From Nitrospirae bacterium YQR-1 (lineage in GTDB: Bacteria > Nitrospirota > Thermodesulfovibrionia > Thermodesulfovibrionales > Magnetobacteriaceae), in the NCBI GenBank assembly GCA_039908095.1, contig JAMOBJ010000013.1:16821-80820 (forward strand): DNA of 64,000 bases, written 5' to 3'. Under the pieces are notes generated by a model. That model searched no databases. It saw nothing but the letters and a program-made list of their open reading frames with translations, and was not told the origin of the DNA. The position numbers and the translations under genes are program-made. Every line of letters begins with the position of its first letter. Position 1 is the first letter of the stretch. Shown in pieces: positions 8,320-16,010 of this stretch.

Positions 8320-9567
8320 ATGCCGGTTGTTGCTGTTGTTTTTCTTTTTTTGGGCTTACTGACGGCAAAGTTTTCTCATACTGTTAGCTCTCATGTTGCA
8401 TCCTGGCTTTCAACACTTATTGATTATTATAAATATGCATCTCCTTTTATAATTTTTTTCGTTTTAACTTACTCGCTTTCTTATATTTTTAAAAAAAGCA
8501 GAGGGGAGTTTGCAGTTCAAACGATTTTCTTCTTTTTGAAGACCAGAGTGCTGGCTTGTATATGGGCTATAGCCTTTATATCGCTTTGTCTGAAGTTACC
8601 ACTTCTGCCGGAAACTTTTCATGGCTCTTTCAGTGATTTTGAAAACTCAGCCATTACTTTACTGTTGTCATTGTCTCAGAATACGTTTTCTTACGCAATA
8701 CTATTGGCTGTTTTAGCGGCTCTGCTTTCAAACAAATTTAGCGTCATTTATGAAATTGTAAGCGTACCTTTTACGTTGATTGAGAAATTTGGCAATATTC
8801 TTTTCCCGTTGATACCGGTTTTTATGTTTATGGTTGGAGTTTACATATATTACCTGCCAAATGAGGTGAATGATTTAATGTTAAAAGGAGGTACAAATGC
8901 TATAAAATTCGATAATTTTAAAGTATTTGGCCTGTCGTTTTCATCTAATAGTCCACGGGGATTATTCGGTATCTATATAGTTATTTCAACATTGGTGGGA
9001 TTTGGGAGTTTGCTGTGGCACATGGGATTTGTACTTTTTGTAAGGAAATTTGTAACCAGCTTTTCTATAAAACACTATTTTTCTAATTACTGGATACAAA
9101 TGTATCCTTTTTTGTTTGCCACAGCCTCAGAGTCGTTATCAATGCCGCTTAATCTTATTTTAGTAAAAAAGCATTTCCCTGAAATAAATAAAACGATAAA
9201 AGACTTTACTGTTTCTATTGGAAGTTATATCGGTATTAATGGAACGACAATATGTGTTTTTGTAATGGCTGCTGCTGTGGCAAAATTGGTCGGGGTTGAA
9301 CTTTCTTTTGTTGAACTTTTAATAAGTATCCCTGTTGTAATTATTATAGGGCTTGGGGTGCCCGGTATCCCCGGAGAATTGCTGCTTTTTGGAGCTCCTC
9401 TGGCAGCCTTCTATAATCTGCCTGATTCCGTCTCTACCGTGTTTATAACAATATTTGTAGGATTACAGTTAGGGCTGCCGGATTCATTCCGAACTGGGGT
9501 TAACTCCACAGACAACAGCCTTGTCTGCATTTATCTAAATTCAATTTATAAAGAAAGAAACATCTAA
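8320..9567 (+). CDS. Dicarboxylate/amino acid:cation symporter family (DAACS) protein
   Basis: 415 residues with eight or more membrane helices. The C-terminal half shows the family hairpin features: a serine-rich SESLSMPLN segment (TM7 region), NGTTICVFVMAAAVAK (like the DGTALY helix), VPGIPGE (like GIPGG) and a final NSTDNSLVCIYLN corresponding to the Asn/Asp-containing TM8. It probably imports a small carboxylate or amino acid with Na+ or H+. The only strong RBS (AGGAAGG, 8281-8287) is too far from this ATG and fits an in-frame ATT at 8296 better, which would add eight residues (INKKLEAL). Its stop overlaps that of the convergent methyltransferase gene. Confidence 0.75.
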   Translation: MPVVAVVFLFLGLLTAKFSHTVSSHVASWLSTLIDYYKYASPFIIFFVLTYSLSYIFKKSRGEFAVQTIFFFLKTRVLACIWAIAFISLCLKLPLLPETFHGSFSDFENSAITLLLSLSQNTFSYAILLAVLAALLSNKFSVIYEIVSVPFTLIEKFGNILFPLIPVFMFMVGVYIYYLPNEVNDLMLKGGTNAIKFDNFKVFGLSFSSNSPRGLFGIYIVISTLVGFGSLLWHMGFVLFVRKFVTSFSIKHYFSNYWIQMYPFLFATASESLSMPLNLILVKKHFPEINKTIKDFTVSIGSYIGINGTTICVFVMAAAVAKLVGVELSFVELLISIPVVIIIGLGVPGIPGELLLFGAPLAAFYNLPDSVSTVFITIFVGLQLGLPDSFRTGVNSTDNSLVCIYLNSIYKERNI

Positions 9568-10406
9568 GTACTTTTTTGCCTCACCATCTCATACAGGCAT
9601 ATAGCCGCCGATATTGAAACGTTCAGACTTTCGGTTTTGCCCGACATCGGTATCATAGTCTGTACAGTGGATTTATTAATTAAAGTGCTGCTAACCCCTT
9701 CCGACTCCTGTCCTAAAACCAGTGCAAATGGAGGCTTTAATACGGCCTCAAATAGTGGTACTCCGCCATTAACTACTGTGGTAATTAGTTTTAAACCGGT
9801 GTTGGTAATCCATTTCAAAAATTCATCCATACCGGCTTTGATAACATTAATGTTAAATACACACCCTGCCGAAGCTCTTATGGCCTTTGAGCTAAAGGGA
9901 TCAGCCGTGCCGGGTAAAATAATAACTCCGCTGACTCCAAAGCCCTCTGCCGTTCGTATTATAGTTCCCACATTGCCAGGGTCTTTTACGCCGTCAAAGA
10001 CTACATATACGGAGTCAGTGGCAGGATAGAGATTGAAAGTGTTGCTTTCATATATTTTGAAAAGAGAAGCTATTCCCTGCGGAGATTCTGTATCGGAGAG
10101 TTTATTCATAACCGGCACGGATACCTCGTAAATATCGGCTCCCTTTTTTGATAACCCTCTTATGAGGGACAGATTAACCGTGTTATTTAAAAACTCTGAT
10201 GTAACGAAAACCCTCAGTGGTATAGCGCTTGAGAGAAGCGCCGTCTCAGTTGCCCGTTTACCCTCGACAAAGACAGAATCCATTTGTTCGGGCTTTTTTC
10301 TTTGCCGCCGGAGCACTGCGTCTTTTACTTTTTCGTTTTGTACAGACGTTATTATGTCTTTTATTTTGATTTGCGGCATCAGATTATCTCTGTCTCTCAA
10401 AAACAA
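9564..10406 (-). CDS. SpoU/TrmH-family RNA 2'-O-methyltransferase (RlmB-like)
   Basis: 280 residues. An N-terminal substrate-binding domain (about 1-115, with FVEGKRATETAL) precedes the SPOUT knot: DGVKDPGNVGTIIRTA (motif 1, catalytic Asn and Arg), LVLGQESEGV (motif 2) and IPMSGKTESLNVSISAAI (motif 3). The family methylates ribose in rRNA or tRNA using SAM. The long form starts at a TTG; an ATG at 10379 (giving MPQIKIKDII) with AGAGAT upstream is an equal or better start. It is convergent with the transporter, overlapping it by 4 nt. The exact RNA target is not determinable. Confidence 0.85.
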   Translation of the reverse strand: MFLRDRDNLMPQIKIKDIITSVQNEKVKDAVLRRQRKKPEQMDSVFVEGKRATETALLSSAIPLRVFVTSEFLNNTVNLSLIRGLSKKGADIYEVSVPVMNKLSDTESPQGIASLFKIYESNTFNLYPATDSVYVVFDGVKDPGNVGTIIRTAEGFGVSGVIILPGTADPFSSKAIRASAGCVFNINVIKAGMDEFLKWITNTGLKLITTVVNGGVPLFEAVLKPPFALVLGQESEGVSSTLINKSTVQTMIPMSGKTESLNVSISAAICLYEMVRQKST

Positions 10407-10426
10407 TTTTCATCGTTTTTTTGAAG

Positions 10427-11002
10427 TCAAATCAGGCTTTTGAAAAAAGGATTATAAGGGTTAGCAATCTTTAATGGACTTTCAGGCTTGTTGTGTCTGA
10501 CAGGTGGATTGACAGGTAGATTAACAGATTTAGCTGGGCGGGTTGGTCTCTTTGGAATTGGGAGTGTATAAAAAACAATAAAACGTTTCTCAAATAAACT
10601 TAAAATATCTTCCTTGTTATGGAACCTGTTTAATACAGCATTGCAGTAGTCCATTACACAGAGTGCACCCTTAAATTGTTTTTCAATGTCTTTATCAGAA
10701 AACCTTTGTGATTTCATTTCAATAAATAGCATTATTCCCTGATTTCCAACTCTTGTCAATAGTACATAGTCACACCTCTTGAGTTGGCCTTTATTAGATT
10801 TAAATAATGTTTTTGGTTCCTCATACCCGTCAAGTTTGATAAGAACAGAGTTCTCGGGAATGTCGGAAATTTCGACTTTTTTCAATTTTGTTTCAGTACC
10901 ACTTTCTTTGAGCACGGCAAACAGTTTCCCGTTTTTCATTCCAAATTGTACCAATATGTTATTAACGATAAGATCATTGAACACACTCAGGTCATTATTC
11001 AT
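10427..11002 (-). CDS. PD-(D/E)xK nuclease-like partner of the adjacent ATPase
   Basis: 191 residues. The middle holds an arrangement typical of PD-(D/E)xK nucleases: Asp78 in RCDYVLL, then a strand with Glu95-Met-Lys97 (FIEMKSQ), 16 residues between Asp and Glu. The C-terminus is proline- and asparagine-rich (from about 150) and looks disordered. Its ATG overlaps the ATPase stop by 4 nt, so the two are made together. The pairing of an SMC/RecF-like ATPase with a small nuclease resembles anti-phage or DNA-damage modules such as OLD/Gabija, Septu and PARIS, but I do not recognise the exact family. The nuclease assignment rests on the motif alone. Confidence 0.55.
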   Translation of the reverse strand: MNNDLSVFNDLIVNNILVQFGMKNGKLFAVLKESGTETKLKKVEISDIPENSVLIKLDGYEEPKTLFKSNKGQLKRCDYVLLTRVGNQGIMLFIEMKSQRFSDKDIEKQFKGALCVMDYCNAVLNRFHNKEDILSLFEKRFIVFYTLPIPKRPTRPAKSVNLPVNPPVRHNKPESPLKIANPYNPFFKSLI

Positions 11003-12396
11003 TCAGAATCACCCCCACCAAAGTAGATAGCCTCCTGGATACGGTTCATTTCGTTTATAGTCGTATCAAAGCTCCTTACCTCAATTCCAAGCTCAGGATC
11101 AATATCAGCTGGTACAAATGTTAAGCATTTAGACCTCCTGCTACATCCATCAATATTAACCAAAGCCTCCTCTGCAATATAAACCCTAACCTTATATGGG
11201 GAAATCATCTCCTCTTTTTTATAACCCTCTGACTCCATAATATGTTTTAAGTGTGTTTTATCGTGATTTAGCATTATCAGAGTGTTTAGTTCCTTAATAA
11301 TGTAATCGCTATGTGTGGTTAAAAATACTTTGATACCAGTGTTTACCAATCTGGCCAACAAACGTGCGACTCGTCTCTGATTTTCGGGGTGAAGGTTTAG
11401 TTCCGGCTCATCTATCATCAGAAGATCATTTTCTTTAGCAACATGTCTCAGGTAAAACCCAATATCCAGCAAAGAACGGACGGCACTGGAGCTTGCATCC
11501 ATCGTAAGTTTTAACCGTTTGTTTACCTTTGGAATAAAAAACAACTCTTCGTTTTTGGTCACAGAGTAACTGCCTCCGATAATATTACCAAAATCCGACA
11601 ATATATCTGGATGCTGCCTTGTTATAAAACTATCTTTTTTTGAAATTTCCTCCAACTGACGTGTAAAATCTACATTGTCCTTTACCGGCAAAGGGTAGTC
11701 GGAATATGCCTTTGTAAGTAAATCAAAAGGATCTATTTCTATTCCTTTACTACTTATCTCCTCAAGAATACGATTTCGGGCAAAATTAAGTTCTTTTCTG
11801 AAAATAGCCGCACCGGTTCGTTCAGCACTTGCAATAAACACGTTTGGAAAAAGACTGCTAAATAAGATTTCTTTGACGGCATCGCCTATTATTTGAGAAA
11901 TGATCTGGGAAGGCACCTTTACATCATCTTTGTCAACAAGTAAAGAAATGAGAAATTTGGAATCATCAGCTTGTTTTGAGATTGCAAACAATTTATTATT
12001 AGAACTACTGATTGTTCTTTCAAATGATTTTTTTAGATTTACATCATTTACATCTATGTTAATAAGAAATGAGGCGTCTGAAAAGTTTTTTTCTGAAGAT
12101 GCAAAAACATTTGGAAGATGTTTTATATAGTCAAGGCAGCCTTGTTTTACAATATCAGGGGCTTTTCTGACAAAATACTCTAAATCAATATCAGCAGCCC
12201 CATCTTTCATAAGTCTTTCCACAAATTCTGCAGGAATATCTATTTTGAAAACACTTCTCCAAAACGAAAGAAATCCAAAAAGCGCATACGTGGCATAAGT
12301 CTTTCCGGTATTATTTTTTCCACAAATAATCGTCAAATCTCCAAGCTCAAATTCAGCTTGTCTAAGCACACCTAAATTTTTTACCTTTATTTTCAT
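10999..12396 (-). CDS. ABC-type (AAA_15/OLD-like) ATPase of a two-gene module
   Basis: 465 residues. Begins directly with the RecF/OLD pattern (KNLGVLRQAEFELGDLTII) and Walker A GKNNTGKT (26-33). A long, largely helical middle is followed by a signature-like ASSSAVRSLLD, Walker B LLMIDEPELNLHPE (Glu332) and the H-loop TTHSDY (His362). It has no TOPRIM domain of its own; the likely effector is the overlapping downstream PD-(D/E)xK-like gene. The gene sits alone between housekeeping genes with a 230 nt promoter region behind it, typical for a cargo defence module. A toxin-type or repair role remains possible. Confidence 0.75.
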   Translation of the reverse strand: MKIKVKNLGVLRQAEFELGDLTIICGKNNTGKTYATYALFGFLSFWRSVFKIDIPAEFVERLMKDGAADIDLEYFVRKAPDIVKQGCLDYIKHLPNVFASSEKNFSDASFLINIDVNDVNLKKSFERTISSSNNKLFAISKQADDSKFLISLLVDKDDVKVPSQIISQIIGDAVKEILFSSLFPNVFIASAERTGAAIFRKELNFARNRILEEISSKGIEIDPFDLLTKAYSDYPLPVKDNVDFTRQLEEISKKDSFITRQHPDILSDFGNIIGGSYSVTKNEELFFIPKVNKRLKLTMDASSSAVRSLLDIGFYLRHVAKENDLLMIDEPELNLHPENQRRVARLLARLVNTGIKVFLTTHSDYIIKELNTLIMLNHDKTHLKHIMESEGYKKEEMISPYKVRVYIAEEALVNIDGCSRRSKCLTFVPADIDPELGIEVRSFDTTINEMNRIQEAIYFGGGDSE

Positions 12397-12472
12397 AATT
12401 TACTCCCGACTCTCAAAAACTATAATTATGTTGCAAGCTTACAACCGGCTTCCGGCAACAACGGCTTAACCG

Positions 12473-12487
12473 TTACTCACTGAGTAA
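12473..12487. promoter_or_regulatory. Perfect palindrome in a divergent promoter region
   Basis: TTACTCA-C-TGAGTAA is a perfect 7-1-7 inverted repeat placed between the divergent ATPase/nuclease module and the deacetylase-like gene. Size and placement fit an operator for a dimeric regulator. No regulator gene lies next to it. Confidence 0.35.
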
Positions 12488-12559
12488 TATTCTAACATTT
12501 TTATTACGTAAGTGCATAATCGTTACAGAAACACGGAATCCGATATAATATTTAAATAA

Positions 12560-12589
12560 TTCAAACAATGACACTAACTATGTTATACT
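12560..12589 (+). promoter_or_regulatory. Possible sigma-70 promoter of the deacetylase-like gene
   Basis: A good -10 (TATACT, 12584-12589) lies 40 nt before the ATG. The best -35 match is TTCAAA (12560-12565) with 18 nt spacing, four of six consensus positions. Moderate support only. Confidence 0.35.
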
Positions 12590-12628
12590 GTGATACGGTT
12601 ATAAAATAACATTTTAGGAGGCCGGCCA

Positions 12629-13552
12629 ATGAAGAAAACTGCATTTATATATGACGATATTTTTTTAAAACACGAAATGCCGGACTTTCACCCTGAATCA
12701 AGTGAAAGGCTGGTGGCAATAGTAAAAGAGCTGAAGAGCTCTGATGTTTGGAAATCATTAATCCATCTTGAACCGGAGAAAGCCTCAATAAGCGACTTAG
12801 AGGCCATACACACAGACTCGTACATTTCACGTCTTCAGCAAATTACCAGAGGCTATCTGGATCCGGATACTTTCATGTCGGAAAACACCCTTGAAGCGGC
12901 ACTGTATGCTGCAGGCGCCATAATTACCGCCGTTAGAAAGTGTAAGACAGGTGAAATCGAGCGGGCCTTCTGTGCCGTCAGACCTCCCGGGCATCATGCC
13001 GAGAACAGCAAAGCTATGGGGTTTTGCATTTTTAATAACGTTGCCGTCGGAGCCAGGTTTGCACAAAGACAGGGCTATAAAAAAGTCTTTATTGTTGATT
13101 TTGATGTTCACCACGGCAACGGCACTCAACACAGTTTTTATAACGATGACACGGTGTTTTACTTCAGCTCTCATCAGTATCCTCACTATCCTGGAACAGG
13201 AGCCGCATCAGAGACCGGTTCCGGCAAGGGAAAAGGGTTTACCTATAACGTCCCATTAAATTACGGTGCAGGGGATAAAGAAATGCATGAGGCTTATAAC
13301 GTTAAACTCCGTGAACTTGTGGAATCGTTTTCACCGGATATAATGCTTGTCTCTTCAGGCTATGATATACACAAAAAGGATCCGTTGGCAGGGTTTGCAG
13401 TAACCGATGACGGTATCAGAGATATAGTAAGGGGAATCCTGAGCGCTAAAAAGAATATACCCGTAATATTTACCCTTGAGGGAGGCTACAGCCTTGAGGC
13501 TCTCGCCTCCTCTGTTACTATAACAATTGAGGAGTTGTTAAATTACGAATAA
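12629..13552 (+). CDS. Histone deacetylase-family (class II-like/AcuC-HdaH) amidohydrolase
   Basis: 307 residues, the usual single-domain length. Active-site features are visible: the two histidines of PPGHHAE (122-123), GFCIFNN, the zinc site in DFDVHHGNGTQ (Asp157, Asp159, His161), and the substrate-side EGGYSLEAL near the C-terminus. Bacterial members deacetylate small molecules, polyamines or proteins; the substrate cannot be told here. AGGAGG stands 9 nt before the ATG. It is monocistronic, flanked by an operator-like palindrome upstream and a palindromic repeat downstream. Confidence 0.85.
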   Translation: MKKTAFIYDDIFLKHEMPDFHPESSERLVAIVKELKSSDVWKSLIHLEPEKASISDLEAIHTDSYISRLQQITRGYLDPDTFMSENTLEAALYAAGAIITAVRKCKTGEIERAFCAVRPPGHHAENSKAMGFCIFNNVAVGARFAQRQGYKKVFIVDFDVHHGNGTQHSFYNDDTVFYFSSHQYPHYPGTGAASETGSGKGKGFTYNVPLNYGAGDKEMHEAYNVKLRELVESFSPDIMLVSSGYDIHKKDPLAGFAVTDDGIRDIVRGILSAKKNIPVIFTLEGGYSLEALASSVTITIEELLNYE

Positions 13553-13558
13553 GTAAAA

Positions 13559-13676
13559 GTTACCAAGTAGCAGTCAAAAGAGTAACGAGGCGGCTGGGAG
13601 AAAGCGACACATTAATACGCCCCTGAGCTTTTGACGAAGCCAACGAACTTAGACGATTGAATGCAACTTGGTATAA
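13559..13676. repeat. Dispersed palindromic repeat, copy R2
   Basis: Short copy with type B ends: left TTACCAAGTAGCAGTCAAAAG, right GATTGAATGCAACTTGGTAT, which pair as an inverted repeat. The core lacks the CCCCTCACAGGGGA hairpin. It lies between convergent genes and may double as a transcription terminator. Confidence 0.75.
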
Positions 13677-13726
13677 CACTTTTTTGAGCTTAGCCTCTAC
13701 AGTTATCTTGGATATATTGATGAATC

Positions 13727-14260
13727 CTATCCAATCAGCTTTGATACAGCATGTGCAAACTCCTCCGGTTCGATAGGCTTATCTAAAAAAATATCCGGCA
13801 GCACGGGGATACCAGCTAATTTTAACTCTCCCTTTCTAAATTGCTCCATTATCCCCTCCCGGTCTATGAGTAACATCTTGCGGAAGGAGCGGAATTTTAA
13901 GAAAAATTTCTCTATTTTGCTGTCAGGATTACCTAACAATGTCTCCATCTGTTTGAGGTTTTCCACATTGTCAAGCTCCTCAGAGGCCTGTTCGATGAAG
14001 TTCTTGATTGCACTTAACATTATTATGGGAGTGTTTCTTAAATCATTATCCATTCTTAATTTTTGTAATAGGCCAATGCCGGTTTTTCTCGGCATCATTA
14101 TATCTGTTACGATAAGGTCCGGTTTTTCATCTATAGCCTTCTCTAAGCCCTCCACGCCGTCTGAGGCAACACTAACTTGATAACCATTTTCTTTAAGAAC
14201 AAAAGATAGATACTCCCTTGTGTCTTCCTCATCATCCACAACCAAAACTCGTTTACTCAT
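13727..14260 (-). CDS. Response regulator with an enlarged receiver domain
   Basis: 177 residues, with no output domain. Receiver residues are all present: acidic pair DDEE (9-12), phospho-acceptor Asp53 (VTDIMMP), Ser83 (MLSAIK) and Lys161 (FLDKPIEP). Between Ser83 and Lys161 lie 78 residues, where a normal receiver has about 20. The insert is charged and probably helical (EELDNVENLKQMETLL; KFFLKFRSFRKML). It is divergent from the zinc-ribbon/GAF kinase at 14409 and is its most likely partner. The insertion may contact the kinase or another target. Confidence 0.8.
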   Translation of the reverse strand: MSKRVLVVDDEEDTREYLSFVLKENGYQVSVASDGVEGLEKAIDEKPDLIVTDIMMPRKTGIGLLQKLRMDNDLRNTPIIMLSAIKNFIEQASEELDNVENLKQMETLLGNPDSKIEKFFLKFRSFRKMLLIDREGIMEQFRKGELKLAGIPVLPDIFLDKPIEPEEFAHAVSKLIG

Positions 14261-14408
14261 AATATCCCTCCATGTTTAACATAGGCTTATCTGTTTAAGT
14301 GTAAATTTTAAAGTGAAAAATGTCAATGACTTTCGGGAAAAAGTTGACAAAAACCTCATTTTTTTGTTTTTCTATACTCAGTATGGGTACTGTGGGGGAT
14401 TTGAATTA

Positions 14409-15899
14409 ATGTTAATAATATGTCCGCAATGTAATATAAGATTTGAGGTTGAGAAGTCCGGCATACCAAAGGACTTTTGTTGTTTATGCGGTAAGACCAT
14501 GATAATAAAGCCTTCTGTGTTTTTACGCAAAGTCACCTCGGAACCAAAAATGATGGATTGTCCCGAATGCGGCTACACACATGACTTAAATAAGTGCCGC
14601 CACGGCACTGAAATTTACTGTAGCTGCTGCAAAACAATAATAGAAGTCGTTAACTTAAAAAAAGAATATCACGGCAGACGCAAAGCCGACCAGAAACTTT
14701 ACCTCAAGGATATGGAATTGCTGGGACTAATTGAGACCTCACATCTTATCCACTCCTCAACCCGCGACCTGAACAAGCTGCTCCTTATGATAGTGAAAGT
14801 TACCAATGCAATGATGGCGGTAGAGGGAACCAGCATTATATTGATAGAAAAAGGGGCTAAGGAATTAGTGTTTCATTCCATCTGCGGTGTTAAGGCATCT
14901 AAGCTCATAAATTTCAGGATAAAGTGGGGAGAGGGAATTGTAGGGCAGTGTATCTTACATGAGAAACCGATAATTGTAAACGATGTTATGAAAGACACGA
15001 ATTTCTGTAACCAAGCTGATGACGCAAGCGGATTCCTTACACGTTCCACGTTGTGCGTGCCTCTTATGGTGGACAATAAGTGCATGGGGGCACTGCAAAT
15101 GGTTAACAAAAAAAGCCCGGGCGGGTTTGACGATTATGATAAACTACTGTCCTCTTCCATTGCATCTCAGGTAGCAATTGCAATGCAGAATTTCCAGTTG
15201 ATAGAGGAATCGTTAAACGCCGAACGAATGGCAAGCATTGGAATGGCAATAACAGGAATTTCCCATTGTGTAAAAAACATGTTAAACGGCCTCAAGGGTG
15301 GTATGTATATCCTGAATTCTGAAATCAAAAAACTCGATACTAAAGGAGGCTTAAAAGGCTACTATATGCTGGAAAAAAACATAGACCGGTTAACCGACCT
15401 CGTAAACGACATGCTGACATATTCAAAAGACCGCCGGCCTGAGTATTCAAAGACAAATGTAAACGATATTGCAGAGTCCATTGTTCATCTGATGGAGTCA
15501 AAGGCACAGGAACTGGGTCTAAAAATAGTATTTCATCGTGAAGATAGTATACATGAAATCATGATTGATCAAAAAGGCATTTACCGTTGTGTGTTAAACC
15601 TGGTGTCTAACGCACTTGAGGCCTCTGCCAACAAAAAAGGTGCTGCTGTGGAGGTTATCACAAAACAACAGGGAAACGAAATCCTGATAAGCATAAAAGA
15701 TGAAGGGTGTGGGATAGATAAAAAAACCCTTAAAAATATGTTTAAACCATTTTTCAGTACCAAGGGCTCCAAAGGAACCGGCCTGGGTCTTTCCGTGACA
15801 CAGAAGATAGTCAATGAAACCGGTGGACGAATCGAGGTGCTCTCGGAAGTCGGCAAAGGAAGCACATTTAATATATATTTGCCAAAGAAGACTCCTTAG
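14409..15899 (+). CDS. Zinc-ribbon/GAF histidine kinase
   Basis: 496 residues from the preferred ATG, which has GGGGGAT 9 nt upstream; an in-frame ATG 96 nt earlier lacks an RBS. Two Cys4-type ribbons lie at the N-terminus (CPQC...CCLCGK; CPECG...CSCCK), then a GAF domain, a dimerisation helix with ISHCVKNMLNGLKGG as the phospho-His site, and a HATPase domain (NLVSNALEAS; DEGCGI; KGTGLGLS). There is no membrane segment, so it is a cytoplasmic sensor. The divergent response regulator with the enlarged receiver is its probable partner. The signal bound by the GAF domain is unknown. Confidence 0.85.
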   Translation: MLIICPQCNIRFEVEKSGIPKDFCCLCGKTMIIKPSVFLRKVTSEPKMMDCPECGYTHDLNKCRHGTEIYCSCCKTIIEVVNLKKEYHGRRKADQKLYLKDMELLGLIETSHLIHSSTRDLNKLLLMIVKVTNAMMAVEGTSIILIEKGAKELVFHSICGVKASKLINFRIKWGEGIVGQCILHEKPIIVNDVMKDTNFCNQADDASGFLTRSTLCVPLMVDNKCMGALQMVNKKSPGGFDDYDKLLSSSIASQVAIAMQNFQLIEESLNAERMASIGMAITGISHCVKNMLNGLKGGMYILNSEIKKLDTKGGLKGYYMLEKNIDRLTDLVNDMLTYSKDRRPEYSKTNVNDIAESIVHLMESKAQELGLKIVFHREDSIHEIMIDQKGIYRCVLNLVSNALEASANKKGAAVEVITKQQGNEILISIKDEGCGIDKKTLKNMFKPFFSTKGSKGTGLGLSVTQKIVNETGGRIEVLSEVGKGSTFNIYLPKKTP

Positions 15900-16010
15900 T
15901 TTTTAATTTTTATTAAAGCGTTGATGTTGACAATGGAGATGTAAAAAATTTATTTTATATTATGTGGTATGTGAGAATAAAAGACGTAATGGTAAGCAGA
16001 AGAGGTACAG

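Noticed and set aside
12532..12545. Fourth copy of the CCGATATA repeat (GGAATCCGATATAA)
   Set aside because: Only 11 matching bases and no flanking similarity; could be chance.
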